Below are positions 44,743 through 53,645 of a stretch of DNA of 64,000 bases, one piece after another. The stretch is taken from NCBI RefSeq assembly GCF_030643905.1, contig NZ_CP121446.1, positions 1,612,001 to 1,676,000 on the forward strand, in the 5' to 3' direction. This stretch comes from Flavobacterium sp. IMCC34852. GTDB lineage: Bacteria > Bacteroidota > Bacteroidia > Flavobacteriales > Flavobacteriaceae. A program made the position numbers and the translations under genes. Every line of letters starts with the position of its first letter. The first letter of the stretch is position 1. The notes under the pieces were generated by a model. The model saw only the letters and a list, made by a program, of their open reading frames with translations, had not been told where the DNA came from and ran no database searches.

Positions 44743-46200
44743 ATGCAGCATAATTTTACAGTTCATAAAAAAGAAATTGGTTTAGTCATAGGTGCTTTGC
44801 TTAGTATTTTGTGTTTTGTTTTTAATCCGTTTTCGTTGCCATTTCAGGCTAATTTGGTTTTAGCCATTACAGTTCTAATGATTGTTTGGTGGATTACTGA
44901 GGCTTTACCTATGCCGGTAGTGGCATTGTTACCCATAGTTTTGTTCCCCTCTTTTGGAATTGCGCCACTTAAAGAAGTCTCCATGGCTTACGGAGATCCT
45001 ATAGTATTTCTTTTTATGGGTGGTTTTTTTCTGGCTCTGGCCATTGAAAAATGGAGCTTGCACAAGCGAATGGCACTCGGTATTATTACAATCACCGGAA
45101 CCAATGGCAATCGGATTATTCTTGGATTTATTATGGCAACGGGTTTTCTGAGCTTGTGGCTAAGCAATACTGCTACGACCATGATGATGTTTCCTATTGC
45201 GCTGTCAGTGATTCATGTAATTAAAACCCACAATAAGAATGAAAAGAACGTACACAATTTTTCATTGGTATTAATGCTTTCCATTGCTTATGCTTCTAAT
45301 TTTGCTTTGGGAACTATTATTGCAACACCGCCTAATGTAGCTTATGTAGGTTATATAGAGGAACGTTTTAACCATACCATTACCTTTGTTAATTGGTTGG
45401 TATTGTTCATGCCTTTGACACTTATCTTAATGTTTTTATTGTATTTTATTTTGGTGAAATGGTTGTATCCTAACAGAATAAAACACAGTGAAGAAGTGTC
45501 TGCTGCTATAAAGAAAGCCCAACGACAATTAGGCATCATGAGCGCAGCAGAATGGCGGGTATTTTTGATTTTTGGTTTGACGGTTTTATTGTGGATTATA
45601 AAAGATTTACTCAATGAATACCAAAATTTTGTGGTGCTTGATGATACCATCATTGCTTTAATGGCTGCCGTATTGTTGTTCTTAGTTCCATCAAAAACGC
45701 AAACCCATGAAGGAAAACTGGAACGATTGCTGTCATGGACAGATACCGAAAAAATGGCTTGGGATGTATTGCTTTTATTTGGTGGTGGTATTGCCTTAGC
45801 CAATGCATTAGAGGATTCTCAACTGGTACACGAATTTGGTACCGGTTTGGCCACTATTGCCACAGACAATTTGTTTTTGATTATACTGATAGTAACAACC
45901 ATATCAGTGTTTTTGAGTGAAGTAATCAGTAATTTAGCTTTGGTGATTATTCTTGCTCCGGTGCTTAGTTCTTTGGCCTTGTCGTTGGATATTAATCCAT
46001 TATTATTGGGTGTCCCAATGACACTTGGTGCTAGCTGTGCTTGTATGCTCCCAATGGGAACACCGCCAAACGCCATCATTTTTGCTAAAGGACATATCAA
46101 AATAGAACACATGATGCGAACCGGACTGGTTTTGAATCTGATCTGCATTCTTATTATTAGTTTGTTCTGTTGGCTTTTTATGCCGATGCTGCCTTTGTAG
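44743..46200 (+). CDS. SLC13/DASS family sodium:anion symporter
   Basis: 485 residues with 10-12 transmembrane segments. Family signatures are WWITEALPMPVVALLPIVLFP near 50-70, the hairpin loop SNTATTMMMFPIALS near 142-156 (SNT motif), and the second repeat SNLALVIILAPVL near 405 with ASCACMLPMGTPPNAIIFA near 430. Such carriers import C4/C6 dicarboxylates, citrate or sulfate with sodium; the SNT motifs fit dicarboxylates. Substrate is inferred. It is preceded by a terminator and has a possible -7 of its own. Confidence 0.92.
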   Translation: MQHNFTVHKKEIGLVIGALLSILCFVFNPFSLPFQANLVLAITVLMIVWWITEALPMPVVALLPIVLFPSFGIAPLKEVSMAYGDPIVFLFMGGFFLALAIEKWSLHKRMALGIITITGTNGNRIILGFIMATGFLSLWLSNTATTMMMFPIALSVIHVIKTHNKNEKNVHNFSLVLMLSIAYASNFALGTIIATPPNVAYVGYIEERFNHTITFVNWLVLFMPLTLILMFLLYFILVKWLYPNRIKHSEEVSAAIKKAQRQLGIMSAAEWRVFLIFGLTVLLWIIKDLLNEYQNFVVLDDTIIALMAAVLLFLVPSKTQTHEGKLERLLSWTDTEKMAWDVLLLFGGGIALANALEDSQLVHEFGTGLATIATDNLFLIILIVTTISVFLSEVISNLALVIILAPVLSSLALSLDINPLLLGVPMTLGASCACMLPMGTPPNAIIFAKGHIKIEHMMRTGLVLNLICILIISLFCWLFMPMLPL

Positions 46201-46205
46201 GTTAT

Positions 46206-46376
46206 TTATCTTTCATTGTTTAGTTCGTCTTCTTCTTCATTCAGTTTTGAAGAGTCGGCATTGAAATATTTAGTAACCTCATTTTGGTCTTTTTGATTTT
46301 GATTAATCAAATAGACAATCAAAACTACAGCGACCAATGCTACGATTGCGATGATAATCCAATTGGTTTCTATGAT
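46206..46376 (-). CDS. small single-pass membrane protein with a non-canonical start
   Basis: A 56-codon open frame whose translation reads as a small membrane protein: ETNWIIIAIVALVAVVLIVYL (helix near 3-23), then a hydrophilic tail NQNQKDQNEVTKYFN ending in an acidic EEEDELNNER. A stop (TAA, 46377-46379) lies just upstream and no ATG, GTG or TTG precedes the helix, so initiation would be at ATC (46374-46376) or ATA (46371-46373). I recall similar proteins in Flavobacteria beginning MIE or ME. It lies 92 bp after the hemolysin III gene on the same strand. A mutated start (decaying gene) is the alternative. Confidence 0.5.
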   Translation of the reverse strand: MIETNWIIIAIVALVAVVLIVYLINQNQKDQNEVTKYFNADSSKLNEEEDELNNER

Positions 46377-46467
46377 TTATGTCTTTATAACAGTATAAAG
46401 TTAAAAAAAAGGAGATTTTTTTAAAGATTATCTTGATTATCAAATTGTTAATATTGCATTTAAGCAG

Positions 46468-47100
46468 CTACAGACTTTTATAAATGGCCATAAAATGAAG
46501 TATTGTGCCTAATAAGACAAAAATATGCCAAACCGTATGATAATAATATTTATAACTTTTAACATAAAAATAAACTCCGATAGTATAACTCAAACCACCG
46601 CCCAAAATCCACCAAAATATTTCTAATGGAACTGTATCAATCAACGGTTTAATTACAAAAATAATCATCCAGCCCATTACCAAATAAAGTACAACCGATA
46701 ACCATTCGAATTTTTTGATGAAGAATACTTTAAAAAACATACCCAAGAAGACCACTGTCCACATCGTGGTGAGAAAAATAAAAGCAGTTTCCGACGGTAG
46801 GTATTTTATCATCAATGGAGTATAAGTTCCGGCAATCAGGAAATATATACTGATGTGATCGGCTATTTGGAGCAGGTTTTTTGTCTTTTCTTTTTGAACA
46901 AAATGATAAAGAGCAGAACAGCTGTAAACTAAAAACATCCCAACCGCAAAGGCTGCCACCGAATAAAAACTAGTTAAGTCTTTGTTGTTATAAGTTATAG
47001 TTAAGACAATCGGCATTGCAATCAAACAAAACAATACACCCAAACCGTGTGAAACGGCGTTGGCCAATTCTTCGTTACGGGTTTGCTCTCGATGTTTCAT
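46468..47100 (-). CDS. trhA: hemolysin III family / PAQR-type membrane protein
   Basis: 210 residues with seven transmembrane helices. PAQR features: NELANAVSHGLGVLFCL near 8-24, SALYHF near 63, DHISIYFLIAGTYTPL near 82-97 and a final HTVWHIFVLLGTILHF near 187-202, providing the metal-site Ser/His/Asp positions of the family. Related TrhA affects membrane-lipid homeostasis; YqfA-like proteins are alternatives. No cytolytic activity should be inferred from the name. It is divergent from the gene at 47210. Confidence 0.9.
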   Translation of the reverse strand: MKHREQTRNEELANAVSHGLGVLFCLIAMPIVLTITYNNKDLTSFYSVAAFAVGMFLVYSCSALYHFVQKEKTKNLLQIADHISIYFLIAGTYTPLMIKYLPSETAFIFLTTMWTVVFLGMFFKVFFIKKFEWLSVVLYLVMGWMIIFVIKPLIDTVPLEIFWWILGGGLSYTIGVYFYVKSYKYYYHTVWHIFVLLGTILHFMAIYKSL

Positions 47101-47209
47101 AAGTATTGAAATGGTTTGGTAAAATTAGTTAAAATGCTTGTCTCTTTGTGAAAGTGTAATAAATTCCGGTTTTGAACGTCAAATCAATTTCCGATTTAAA
47201 TAGGTCGCT

Positions 47210-48457
47210 ATGAAAAACTACTTCTTTTGTCTTTTAATATTATCGGGTGCCATGGTTTCGGCTCAAACCCAAAGAGAAATATACAACAACAGCATCAAAG
47301 CTTATGAAGCGAAAGACTATCGAACTTTTCTTAAGTTGACCAAAAAACTCGACAGCATTCGGCCTTTTCATCCAACGTTTACCTATAATTTGGCTTCGGC
47401 TTATGCTTTAAATAATAAAACCGAAGAATCTTTGGCCGTGTTGAAGAAATTGGTTTTGATGGATAATACTGCCGAATTTGAAAAAGACACCGACTTCAAT
47501 TCGCTCCAAAGCACCGAAGGTTTCAAAGCTATTTTAGCCTTAAAGGCCACTCAAAAAACTGTGGTAGCTAATTCTGAGAAAGTCGTGACGCTATCCGAAA
47601 AAGCCTTGCATCCGGAAGGTTTGACTTATTTGGCGAAAGCCAAAATTTGGTTGGCCTCAAGTATTCACCAAAGAAAAATTGTCACTTTTGACAGTAAAAC
47701 TGGTGTTTGTACTGATTGGTTAACCAATGTTGATTTGCTCTCCGTTTTCGCCATGAAAGCCGATGCGAAAGAGGAATATTTATGGGTAGCGACTTCGGCT
47801 ATGCCTGAAATGGAAAACTTTTCTGCAGCTATGGATGGCAAAGCTGAAATTCTGAAAGTAAATATTAAAAACAAGCAAATTGTAAAACGATACACTATTG
47901 AAGGACAACATGTTTTCGGGGATATTTATGTGACCAAGAAAAATACGGTTTATGTTTCAGACAGTGCTAAGCCAATACTTTACAAAATTGAAAACGACGA
48001 AATGAAGCCTTTTGTGTCATTTGAAAACGAAGGTTTTAATTTGCAAGGCATAACAATGAATAACGAAGAGAACAAACTTTTCTTAGCCGATTATTTAAAA
48101 GGAATTGCGGTTGTCGACATAAAAACGCTTTCCAAATCGTGGTTAACATTTCCCGAAGGAACCATTGGCAAAGGTATTGATGGTTTGCTGTTTTATAAAG
48201 ATAAATTAGTAGCAGTACAAAATGGTGTTACACCCATAAGACTGACCCAATTCGATTTAAATAAAACCCAAAACGGTATCGAAAGCTTTCGTATTATTGA
48301 TCAAAACCGACCCGAATTTGACGAGCCGGCTTTGGCTACTGTGGTTGGAAACAAATTGTATTTCTTTGCCAATTCCCCATGGAAGGCTTATGACAAAAAT
48401 GGAGTGTTGGATTTGAATAAAGTTAAAAATCCGGAGTTGTATTCTTTGGAGTTTTAA
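47210..48457 (+). CDS. secreted TPR plus beta-propeller (SMP-30/gluconolactonase-like) protein
   Basis: 415 residues. A signal peptide (about 1-18, ending MVSAQ) precedes a TPR-like helical region (about 22-105, NNSIKAYEAKDYRTFLKLTKKLD). A beta-propeller follows (about 120-410) with blade motifs such as HPEGLTYLAKAKIWLASS near 135-152, GDIYVTKKNTVYVSDS near 238-253 and NLQGITMNNEENKLFLADY. Substrate is unknown. Its last 35 bp overlap the end of the convergent hydrolase gene. Confidence 0.82.
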   Translation: MKNYFFCLLILSGAMVSAQTQREIYNNSIKAYEAKDYRTFLKLTKKLDSIRPFHPTFTYNLASAYALNNKTEESLAVLKKLVLMDNTAEFEKDTDFNSLQSTEGFKAILALKATQKTVVANSEKVVTLSEKALHPEGLTYLAKAKIWLASSIHQRKIVTFDSKTGVCTDWLTNVDLLSVFAMKADAKEEYLWVATSAMPEMENFSAAMDGKAEILKVNIKNKQIVKRYTIEGQHVFGDIYVTKKNTVYVSDSAKPILYKIENDEMKPFVSFENEGFNLQGITMNNEENKLFLADYLKGIAVVDIKTLSKSWLTFPEGTIGKGIDGLLFYKDKLVAVQNGVTPIRLTQFDLNKTQNGIESFRIIDQNRPEFDEPALATVVGNKLYFFANSPWKAYDKNGVLDLNKVKNPELYSLEF

Positions 48458-49451
48458 CTTTTGATTGGACAAAAATCATTGACTTACCCAGCGCTAACTT
48501 GGCGGCATCGGTTTCAAAGTTGAATTGATATTCATGAGGTAACTTCGGCGCAAAACCTTTAGGATAAAACAAACGGTCGACTTCAACGCCAAGACTGTCC
48601 AATTTATCGGCTAAAGCCAAAGAATGGTATCCCAACGGATCATCATTGCCGACAGAAATGAAAGTAGCCGGAAAATCTTTGGTCACAAAATTTAAAACAG
48701 AAGCAGTTTTAAAATACTCATTGTTTACAAAATTCCGATCACCGCTATACGACCATAAAACGGTTCGCATAAAAGCGCCAAAATCCCCTTCGGTATTGAT
48801 TTTATCAGTTTCATATGGTCCGCAGTACAAAATCATGCCTTTGATTTGATGGGGTAAAATTTTAGGATTTACTTTAGTGGCTTTGGCATAATCCGGAGAA
48901 GTTACTATAGTGGCCAATTGAGCCGAGATATGCGAACCACCGGAATCTCCGGCCAAAAAGAGTTGATTCGCATCCATAGGAAATAAATTAGCGTTTTTAG
49001 TTAAAAACTGTAAGGCTGTATTGAGTTGGCGCACAGGAGTTGGATAAACCGCTTCAGGTGCTACTGAATAATCAATGGCTACTACCATATAGCCATATGA
49101 AGCTAAGATTTTGCAATAATTGGCCACATGCTCTTTACTGCCTGAAATCAAACCGCCGCCATGTGTCCAGACAATTACAGGTAATTTGGTGGTGGCTGAA
49201 TTAATAGAATCGGGATAATACAAATCGAGTTTTGCATCTTTATCCGACGCATCGTAAGTGATGTTCAATTTTGAAACGATTCCTTTAGGAACATATCTTT
49301 CTAAAGCTTTATTGGACTCAATTCCACCTTTGTTAAAAGCTGAGCGAATCAATAGAGCAGAAGGATATGGGGAAACTTTAAAGGCGATATAGCCAATTAG
49401 GGTTAAACCCAAAAGCACGATAATAGTTCTGAGGAGAATTTTTCTTAACAT
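48423..49451 (-). CDS. membrane-anchored alpha/beta hydrolase (HSL-type)
   Basis: 342 residues from ATG 49451. An N-terminal membrane helix (about 3-25, LRKILLRTIIVLLGLTLIGYIAFKV, split here by chance of length) is followed by an esterase/lipase domain with the oxyanion HGGG in WTHGGGLISG near 97, the nucleophile Ser in GDSGGSH near 172, the acid in NDDPLG near 262 and His in LPHEYQF near 295. It resembles the hormone-sensitive-lipase group. Substrate is unknown. The start is chosen before the hydrophobic anchor; the gene ends inside the convergent propeller gene. Confidence 0.88.
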   Translation of the reverse strand: MLRKILLRTIIVLLGLTLIGYIAFKVSPYPSALLIRSAFNKGGIESNKALERYVPKGIVSKLNITYDASDKDAKLDLYYPDSINSATTKLPVIVWTHGGGLISGSKEHVANYCKILASYGYMVVAIDYSVAPEAVYPTPVRQLNTALQFLTKNANLFPMDANQLFLAGDSGGSHISAQLATIVTSPDYAKATKVNPKILPHQIKGMILYCGPYETDKINTEGDFGAFMRTVLWSYSGDRNFVNNEYFKTASVLNFVTKDFPATFISVGNDDPLGYHSLALADKLDSLGVEVDRLFYPKGFAPKLPHEYQFNFETDAAKLALGKSMIFVQSKVKTPKNTTPDF

Positions 49452-49455
49452 AACA

Positions 49456-50088
49456 TTACAGTTTATCGGTTTTAATTGATTTTCCGAACCCGACAAAAAC
49501 AATGGCGCCTATGGCAAAAGCCAAGAATAAAAAACCGCTGAAGGTCAGCACTTTTTCTAAACCCAATTCGGTTACATCTACAAACGGATAAGGATAAAAT
49601 CCCGACAGATTGCCTCTAAAAAGAATGAAAATCAAATAGAGCAATGGATAAAGCAACCAATTTGGAATAGCGCGCCAAGAAACGTCTTTTTTGTTTTCAT
49701 AGATAATCCAAAATACCAGTACATAAGTTGGAATGATGGAGTGTAGCAATTCGTCTACGATTCTTTGCATACCGGTTGGTTCCCAAATGTCGCGCAACAA
49801 AAATTGATAGACAATACCAACAGTAGCAATATAAAGTGTTGTAGCGGTTAAGAAACCCGGTTTTTTAAATCGGGTGAAAAGTAAAAGGGGTTTTTTGTAC
49901 CATAATATCGAAAAATACAAAGCCACCAAACAATTGGTTAATATGGTAAAATAACTAAAAAAGCGGATGGTCGTTTCGGTTAGCGATTCTACTCGGTTTT
50001 GCATCATCAATACAAATTGAACAACCACCGCAAACCAACCCAAAGTGGCACCAAAGAAGATGAGTTTGTCTTTTAAAGTGTCTGACAT
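49456..50088 (-). CDS. Pr6Pr family membrane protein
   Basis: About 210 residues with six predicted membrane helices (near 10-28, 42-62, 78-96, 115-130, 145-162, 178-200). The Pr6Pr family pattern is visible: TIRFFSYFTILTNCLVALYF near 40-59, DELLHSIIPTYVLVFWII near 114-131 and GFYPYPFVDV near 163-172. Function is unknown. It starts 9 bp after the META lipoprotein stop and ends 5 bp before the hydrolase ATG, so it is likely in the same transcript. Confidence 0.85.
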   Translation of the reverse strand: MSDTLKDKLIFFGATLGWFAVVVQFVLMMQNRVESLTETTIRFFSYFTILTNCLVALYFSILWYKKPLLLFTRFKKPGFLTATTLYIATVGIVYQFLLRDIWEPTGMQRIVDELLHSIIPTYVLVFWIIYENKKDVSWRAIPNWLLYPLLYLIFILFRGNLSGFYPYPFVDVTELGLEKVLTFSGFLFLAFAIGAIVFVGFGKSIKTDKL

Positions 50089-50097
50089 GATCATCGA

Positions 50098-50550
50098 TTA
50101 GTTTGGCTTTGCAATTTTCTTGAAACGCATCATAGGAATATCATCTGCAAGCAGTAGCAATTTTCCCTCGCTGTCAAAGGCAAATCGGTTGACTTTACCC
50201 AGCATTCTCAGAAAAGCTTCTTCACCACCGCCTTCACAAAACGCCATGGTTTTCATGGCATCACCAAATTGAATGCTGTTTTCCTTTTTGGTATATTTTC
50301 CACTGTAGCTATTGCAACTCGTGTTGCCGCTGAATTGGCTCTCGGCTTCTTTGAACATGATATTTGGTTTCCTATCCGGATACAATCCGTCAAAAGCAAT
50401 TCGAGTTCCCGATATGTATTCGAGTTCCCAAGCATAATCATAAAAAGCAGTTTTGCTGTCAGTTTGCTTGACTATATTAGTTTTTGTGCTACAACAAGCC
50501 GAGACTAAAATTGAAAATAGCGAGAGCAATAAAAGAGCGTTCTTTTTCAT
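50098..50550 (-). CDS. META domain lipoprotein (HslJ-like)
   Basis: About 150 residues from ATG 50550 (MKKNALLL). The lipobox is in ILVSAC (Cys about 19). A single META domain follows: YAWELEYISGTRIAFDGLYPDRKPNIMF near 36-63, the family core GNTSCNSYSGKY near 71-82, QFGDAMKTMAFCEGGGEEAFL near 89-109 and closing LLLLADDIPMMRFKK. HslJ-like domains occur in heat-inducible envelope proteins, but no activity is established. It lies between YitT and Pr6Pr on the same strand. Confidence 0.85.
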   Translation of the reverse strand: MKKNALLLLSLFSILVSACCSTKTNIVKQTDSKTAFYDYAWELEYISGTRIAFDGLYPDRKPNIMFKEAESQFSGNTSCNSYSGKYTKKENSIQFGDAMKTMAFCEGGGEEAFLRMLGKVNRFAFDSEGKLLLLADDIPMMRFKKIAKPN

Positions 50551-50590
50551 GGTAAACATTGTTAAAACACTCAAATTTAGTGAAAAAGAA

Positions 50591-51568
50591 TCAATGTTTT
50601 AAAGGTCTTTTTTTAATCATGCCGCCTTTGGTGTCTTTTACGCTGTTCATAACCACAAAAGCGTCTGGTTCTATTTTCTCTATTTCAGTATTGAGTTTGT
50701 TGAGCTCTAAACGGGTGATCACGGTATAAATAATATCAATTTCTTTGGTTTCGCCACGTTTGCCATAGCCACGTTTTCCGCTGTAAACGGTTACTCCTCG
50801 GCCCATGACCTCAATAATCATTTGTCTGATTTCATTGTTTTTAGAAGAAATTATGGTAACGCCAATGTATTCGTCGATACCTTCAATGATAAAATCGAGC
50901 GTTTTAGAAGCGGCCAAATAGGTTATCATAGAGTAAAGTGCTACTTCAATTCCGAGGAAATAGGCAGCTGCAGAGAAAATGATAATATTAATAATTACGA
51001 TGATGTCTCCAATGGTGGTGCCAAATTTTCTGCTGAGGAAAATGGCTAAAACTTCGGTTCCGTCAATCACAGCACCGCCGCGAACGGATAGTCCTATACC
51101 GGCGCCGAGAAAAAATCCACCAAAAACAGCCACCAGCAAATTGTCATTGGTCACATTCGGAAAAGTGACTGTTGCCAAGCAAATGGAAAGTCCGGTGATG
51201 GCTAATGCCGTTTTAACAGCAAAGGCTTTACCCATAACCCTGTAACCCAAAATGATAAAAGGAATATTAACCCCGATAATCAAAATGGAAAGCGGAATTT
51301 TAGTCAAAATAGAAATTAACAACGAAATGCCTGTTGCACCGCCGTCAATAAAGTGATTCGTCAAAAGAAATCCTTTAAAACCAAAAGAAGCAGAAAAAAT
51401 ACCAAGTGTGATTAAAACGAAATCTTTACTGTTGCGCTTGGCCAAAATGATAAATTCTCGATAGCCTTTGGCGAGTTCGTATTTGGTATATGTTCTTTCT
51501 TTCCCGGATTTTTTTCTTGGTTTTTTGAGAATAGTATTGATGATGATTTTTTGCCAAAATGAATTCAT
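50591..51568 (-). CDS. YitT family membrane protein with DUF2179
   Basis: About 325 residues from ATG 51568 (MNSFWQK). A basic N-terminus precedes five membrane helices (about 50-230), with LTNHFIDGGATGISLLISI near 68-86, typical of YitT, and GAGIGLSVRGGAVIDGTEVLA near 150. A soluble DUF2179 domain ends the chain (MGRGVTVYSGKRGYGKRGETKEIDIIYTVITRLELNKL near 254-292). Function is unknown; DUF2179 may bind a small ligand. It begins a run with META, Pr6Pr and the hydrolase downstream. Confidence 0.88.
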   Translation of the reverse strand: MNSFWQKIIINTILKKPRKKSGKERTYTKYELAKGYREFIILAKRNSKDFVLITLGIFSASFGFKGFLLTNHFIDGGATGISLLISILTKIPLSILIIGVNIPFIILGYRVMGKAFAVKTALAITGLSICLATVTFPNVTNDNLLVAVFGGFFLGAGIGLSVRGGAVIDGTEVLAIFLSRKFGTTIGDIIVIINIIIFSAAAYFLGIEVALYSMITYLAASKTLDFIIEGIDEYIGVTIISSKNNEIRQMIIEVMGRGVTVYSGKRGYGKRGETKEIDIIYTVITRLELNKLNTEIEKIEPDAFVVMNSVKDTKGGMIKKRPLKH

Positions 51569-51658
51569 ACGGTTGTTGTTTAAGGGCTTGTAATTTAATT
51601 TTATCGATTGGTCAATATACAACAATTTGCCGGAACTCCAATGTTTTTAACTTGGTTT

Positions 51659-52114
51659 TCACATCGGCTTTGGCTCAATTTCTTTAGTAGATAGGGCAGA
51701 AACTTTATTCTCAGCATTTACCGTTACAAACAATTCTCGCTTAAAATATTTCTTTTCGTATTTGATATCGTAATGAAAAATATATTCGTCGGTGCTTTTG
51801 TTATAAGTAATATCAATCAGATTCAGTCCCAAAAACCTGCCGTTTCTCTGGTTGATTTTTTTACAAACCATAGAGATTTTTTCTTTGGTGGCATTTTGAC
51901 GTACTTTATCGGTGGCTTCGACACTACTGAATGCTCTGAATCGGGAAGTATTGCAGGTTTCCAAGAGTCTTTTGCCTAAATCGTCCGCTCTGTTTTTTTT
52001 GACCATGGCTACTTCTTCAGGTTTTACCACCGAAATGGTGTTGTCAACGGCCGGGTTTTTACTTTTACAGGAAACAATCAACAACGCACTGCAAAACAAA
52101 ATAAAGAGTCTCAT
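51659..52114 (-). CDS. hypothetical lipoprotein
   Basis: 151 residues with a short lipoprotein signal ending LLIVSC (Cys16). The mature part has ADDLGKRLLETCNTSRFRAFSSVEATDKVR near 44-73 and a strand-rich second half that ends KYFKRELFVTVNAENKVSALSTKEIEPKPM. No family is recognised. A TACTTTTG on the minus strand (52146-52153) is a likely -7 element, so it shares the 224-bp divergent region with yaaA. Confidence 0.7.
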   Translation of the reverse strand: MRLFILFCSALLIVSCKSKNPAVDNTISVVKPEEVAMVKKNRADDLGKRLLETCNTSRFRAFSSVEATDKVRQNATKEKISMVCKKINQRNGRFLGLNLIDITYNKSTDEYIFHYDIKYEKKYFKRELFVTVNAENKVSALSTKEIEPKPM

Positions 52115-52174
52115 AGAAACAGGATTTAAAGGTTATTTATAGTTGCAAAAGTATGATGATGAGCAGGTTGAGGT

Positions 52175-52215
52175 GTTATAAAATTTTGCCGAATAGTTAT
52201 AAGATTTGGCAATAG
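52175..52215. repeat. imperfect tandem repeat in the yaaA upstream region
   Basis: GTTATAAAATTTTGCCGAATA (52175-52195) minus its last base is echoed by GTTATAAGATTTGGCAATAG (52196-52215), with a gap and two changes. Confidence 0.65.
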
Positions 52216-52236
52216 GTGTATGATATTTTGAAATTT

Positions 52237-52265
52237 GATACATCGATTTTACCAATCGATGTATC
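52237..52265. promoter_or_regulatory. 12-bp perfect inverted repeat upstream of yaaA
   Basis: GATACATCGATT (52237-52248), loop TTACC, AATCGATGTATC (52254-52265). No T run follows, so it is unlikely to be a terminator. It lies between the two divergent promoters and may bind a dimeric regulator. Confidence 0.55.
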
Positions 52266-52309
52266 GAAACAAATCATTTTCTCGTAGATAAAATTCGTCA
52301 CTGAATTTG

Positions 52310-52317
52310 TATTTTTG
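52310..52317 (+). promoter_or_regulatory. -7 element of yaaA
   Basis: TATTTTTG, 21 bp before the ATG at 52339; the -33 is weak. Confidence 0.55.
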
Positions 52318-52338
52318 AACCACTATAAAATCTAAAGC

Positions 52339-53097
52339 ATGAAAATCGTTATATCACCCGCCAAATCACTGAATTTTGAAAAAGAGGTACCAACCCTTAT
52401 TTGCACCGAACCTCAGTTTTTAAAACAAGCCGAAACCATTCAAAAAACATTAAAAAAGAAAAAGCCCAAACAACTTTCGGCTCTAATGGATATTTCGGAG
52501 AAATTGGCGGAACTCAATTGGCAACGCAATCAAGAATGGCATACGCCGTTTACCCCTGAAAATGCCAGACAAGCGGTTTATGCTTTTGATGGCGATGTTT
52601 ATACCGGTTTGGATGTTTATAGTTTGCCCGAAGACAAATTAGCCGTTTTGCAGGACAAAGTCCGAATTTTATCAGGATTGTACGGCTTGCTCAAACCGTT
52701 GGATTTAATGCAGGCGTATCGATTAGAAATGGGAACTGCAATGCCTATTGGTAAAAACAAAAACCTTTATGAGTTCTGGAAAAAGACTATTACTAAAGGA
52801 TTGAACAGCGAATTGCAAAAAGGAGAACTGTTTGTCAACTTGGCCAGTAATGAATATTTCAGCGCCGTAGATGCCAAGACTTTAAAAGTACCGGTCATCA
52901 CGCCTGAATTCAAAGATTACAAAGATGGCAAACTCAAGATGATTAGTTTCTTTGCCAAAAAGGCGAGAGGTATGATGGTGCGCTACATCTTAGATACCAA
53001 CGCCGAAACCATTGACGATTTAAAAGGATTCAACTATGAAGGTTACGCCTTTGACTCTAATCTGAGCAAAGGAAGTACATTGGTTTTTACCAGATAG
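52339..53097 (+). CDS. yaaA: peroxide stress protein YaaA
   Basis: 252 residues of the YaaA (DUF328) family, which limits intracellular iron and protects DNA during hydrogen peroxide stress. Motifs are SPAKSLNFE at 6-14, FDGDVYTGLD near 84-93, LSGLYGLLKPLDLMQAYRLEMGT near 113-135 and FFAKKARGMMVRYIL near 207-221. In E. coli the gene is induced by OxyR. The inverted repeat at 52237-52265 could be a regulatory site, but an OxyR link is not shown here. Confidence 0.93.
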   Translation: MKIVISPAKSLNFEKEVPTLICTEPQFLKQAETIQKTLKKKKPKQLSALMDISEKLAELNWQRNQEWHTPFTPENARQAVYAFDGDVYTGLDVYSLPEDKLAVLQDKVRILSGLYGLLKPLDLMQAYRLEMGTAMPIGKNKNLYEFWKKTITKGLNSELQKGELFVNLASNEYFSAVDAKTLKVPVITPEFKDYKDGKLKMISFFAKKARGMMVRYILDTNAETIDDLKGFNYEGYAFDSNLSKGSTLVFTR

Positions 53098-53098
53098 T

Positions 53099-53446
53099 TT
53101 AAGCGTAAAGATATTCCTGGTATTCTCGTATAGTTTCGCTGGTGGCTTTCTTTTGGTCGCGAGCCAATTCGCGCATGGCTTCCACGCCTTTTTTAGCACA
53201 ACGCTTTACTTTGTATAAACGGGAAGAGAAGGAGTGAAGTTTCTCTAAGTCTTGAGGAGAAAGTTTGGCCTCGAGTTCGCTGACAAAATCATTAAACTCT
53301 TTTAGGACTACTTTGTTTTCTTCATAATCCGTTTTTAAATCATCAAGAAGCTCATTAATCTCTTTGCTGATGTCATTGCTGATGTCTTCACTCTTTTTAC
53401 AAAGTTCTGCAATTACCTTTTTCTCGTGATTGTTAAAAAGTCCCAT
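53099..53446 (-). CDS. hypothetical coiled-coil protein
   Basis: 115 residues, highly charged and helical, with no signal peptide or membrane segment. Heptad-like text covers about 18-70 (EDISNDISKEINELLDDLKTD, then EENKVVLKEFNDFVSELEAKL) and a basic helix follows (LYKVKRCAKKGVEAMREL). No family is recognised. The gene has a good minus-strand promoter: -33 TTTG at 53520-53523, 23 bp, -7 TAAATTTG at 53489-53496. It is convergent with yaaA, with a 1-bp gap. Confidence 0.7.
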   Translation of the reverse strand: MGLFNNHEKKVIAELCKKSEDISNDISKEINELLDDLKTDYEENKVVLKEFNDFVSELEAKLSPQDLEKLHSFSSRLYKVKRCAKKGVEAMRELARDQKKATSETIREYQEYLYA

Positions 53447-53645
53447 GATAGTTTGATTTTTAGTTAGTTGTTTTCGACAGTGTTAAACCAAATTTAGGAA
53501 ATTGTTTTTAGAAATAATGCAAATTGTTAATAACTAAGTGATTAGCTTGAAAAACATCTCAAAAACAGCCTCAAATAAGCCACTATAGGTAAAATCTATA
53601 TTGAATATTTAAAAAATTGTTTTTCAGATGTATATGTTTATTTAT

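Noticed and set aside
46468..47100. Hemolysin as a toxin gene
   Set aside because: The PAQR fold and conserved metal residues indicate a membrane-lipid or receptor-like protein, not a pore-forming toxin.
48423..48457. Overlap of two convergent genes as a sign of mis-annotation
   Set aside because: Both C-termini are plausible and the 35-bp overlap is common for convergent genes.
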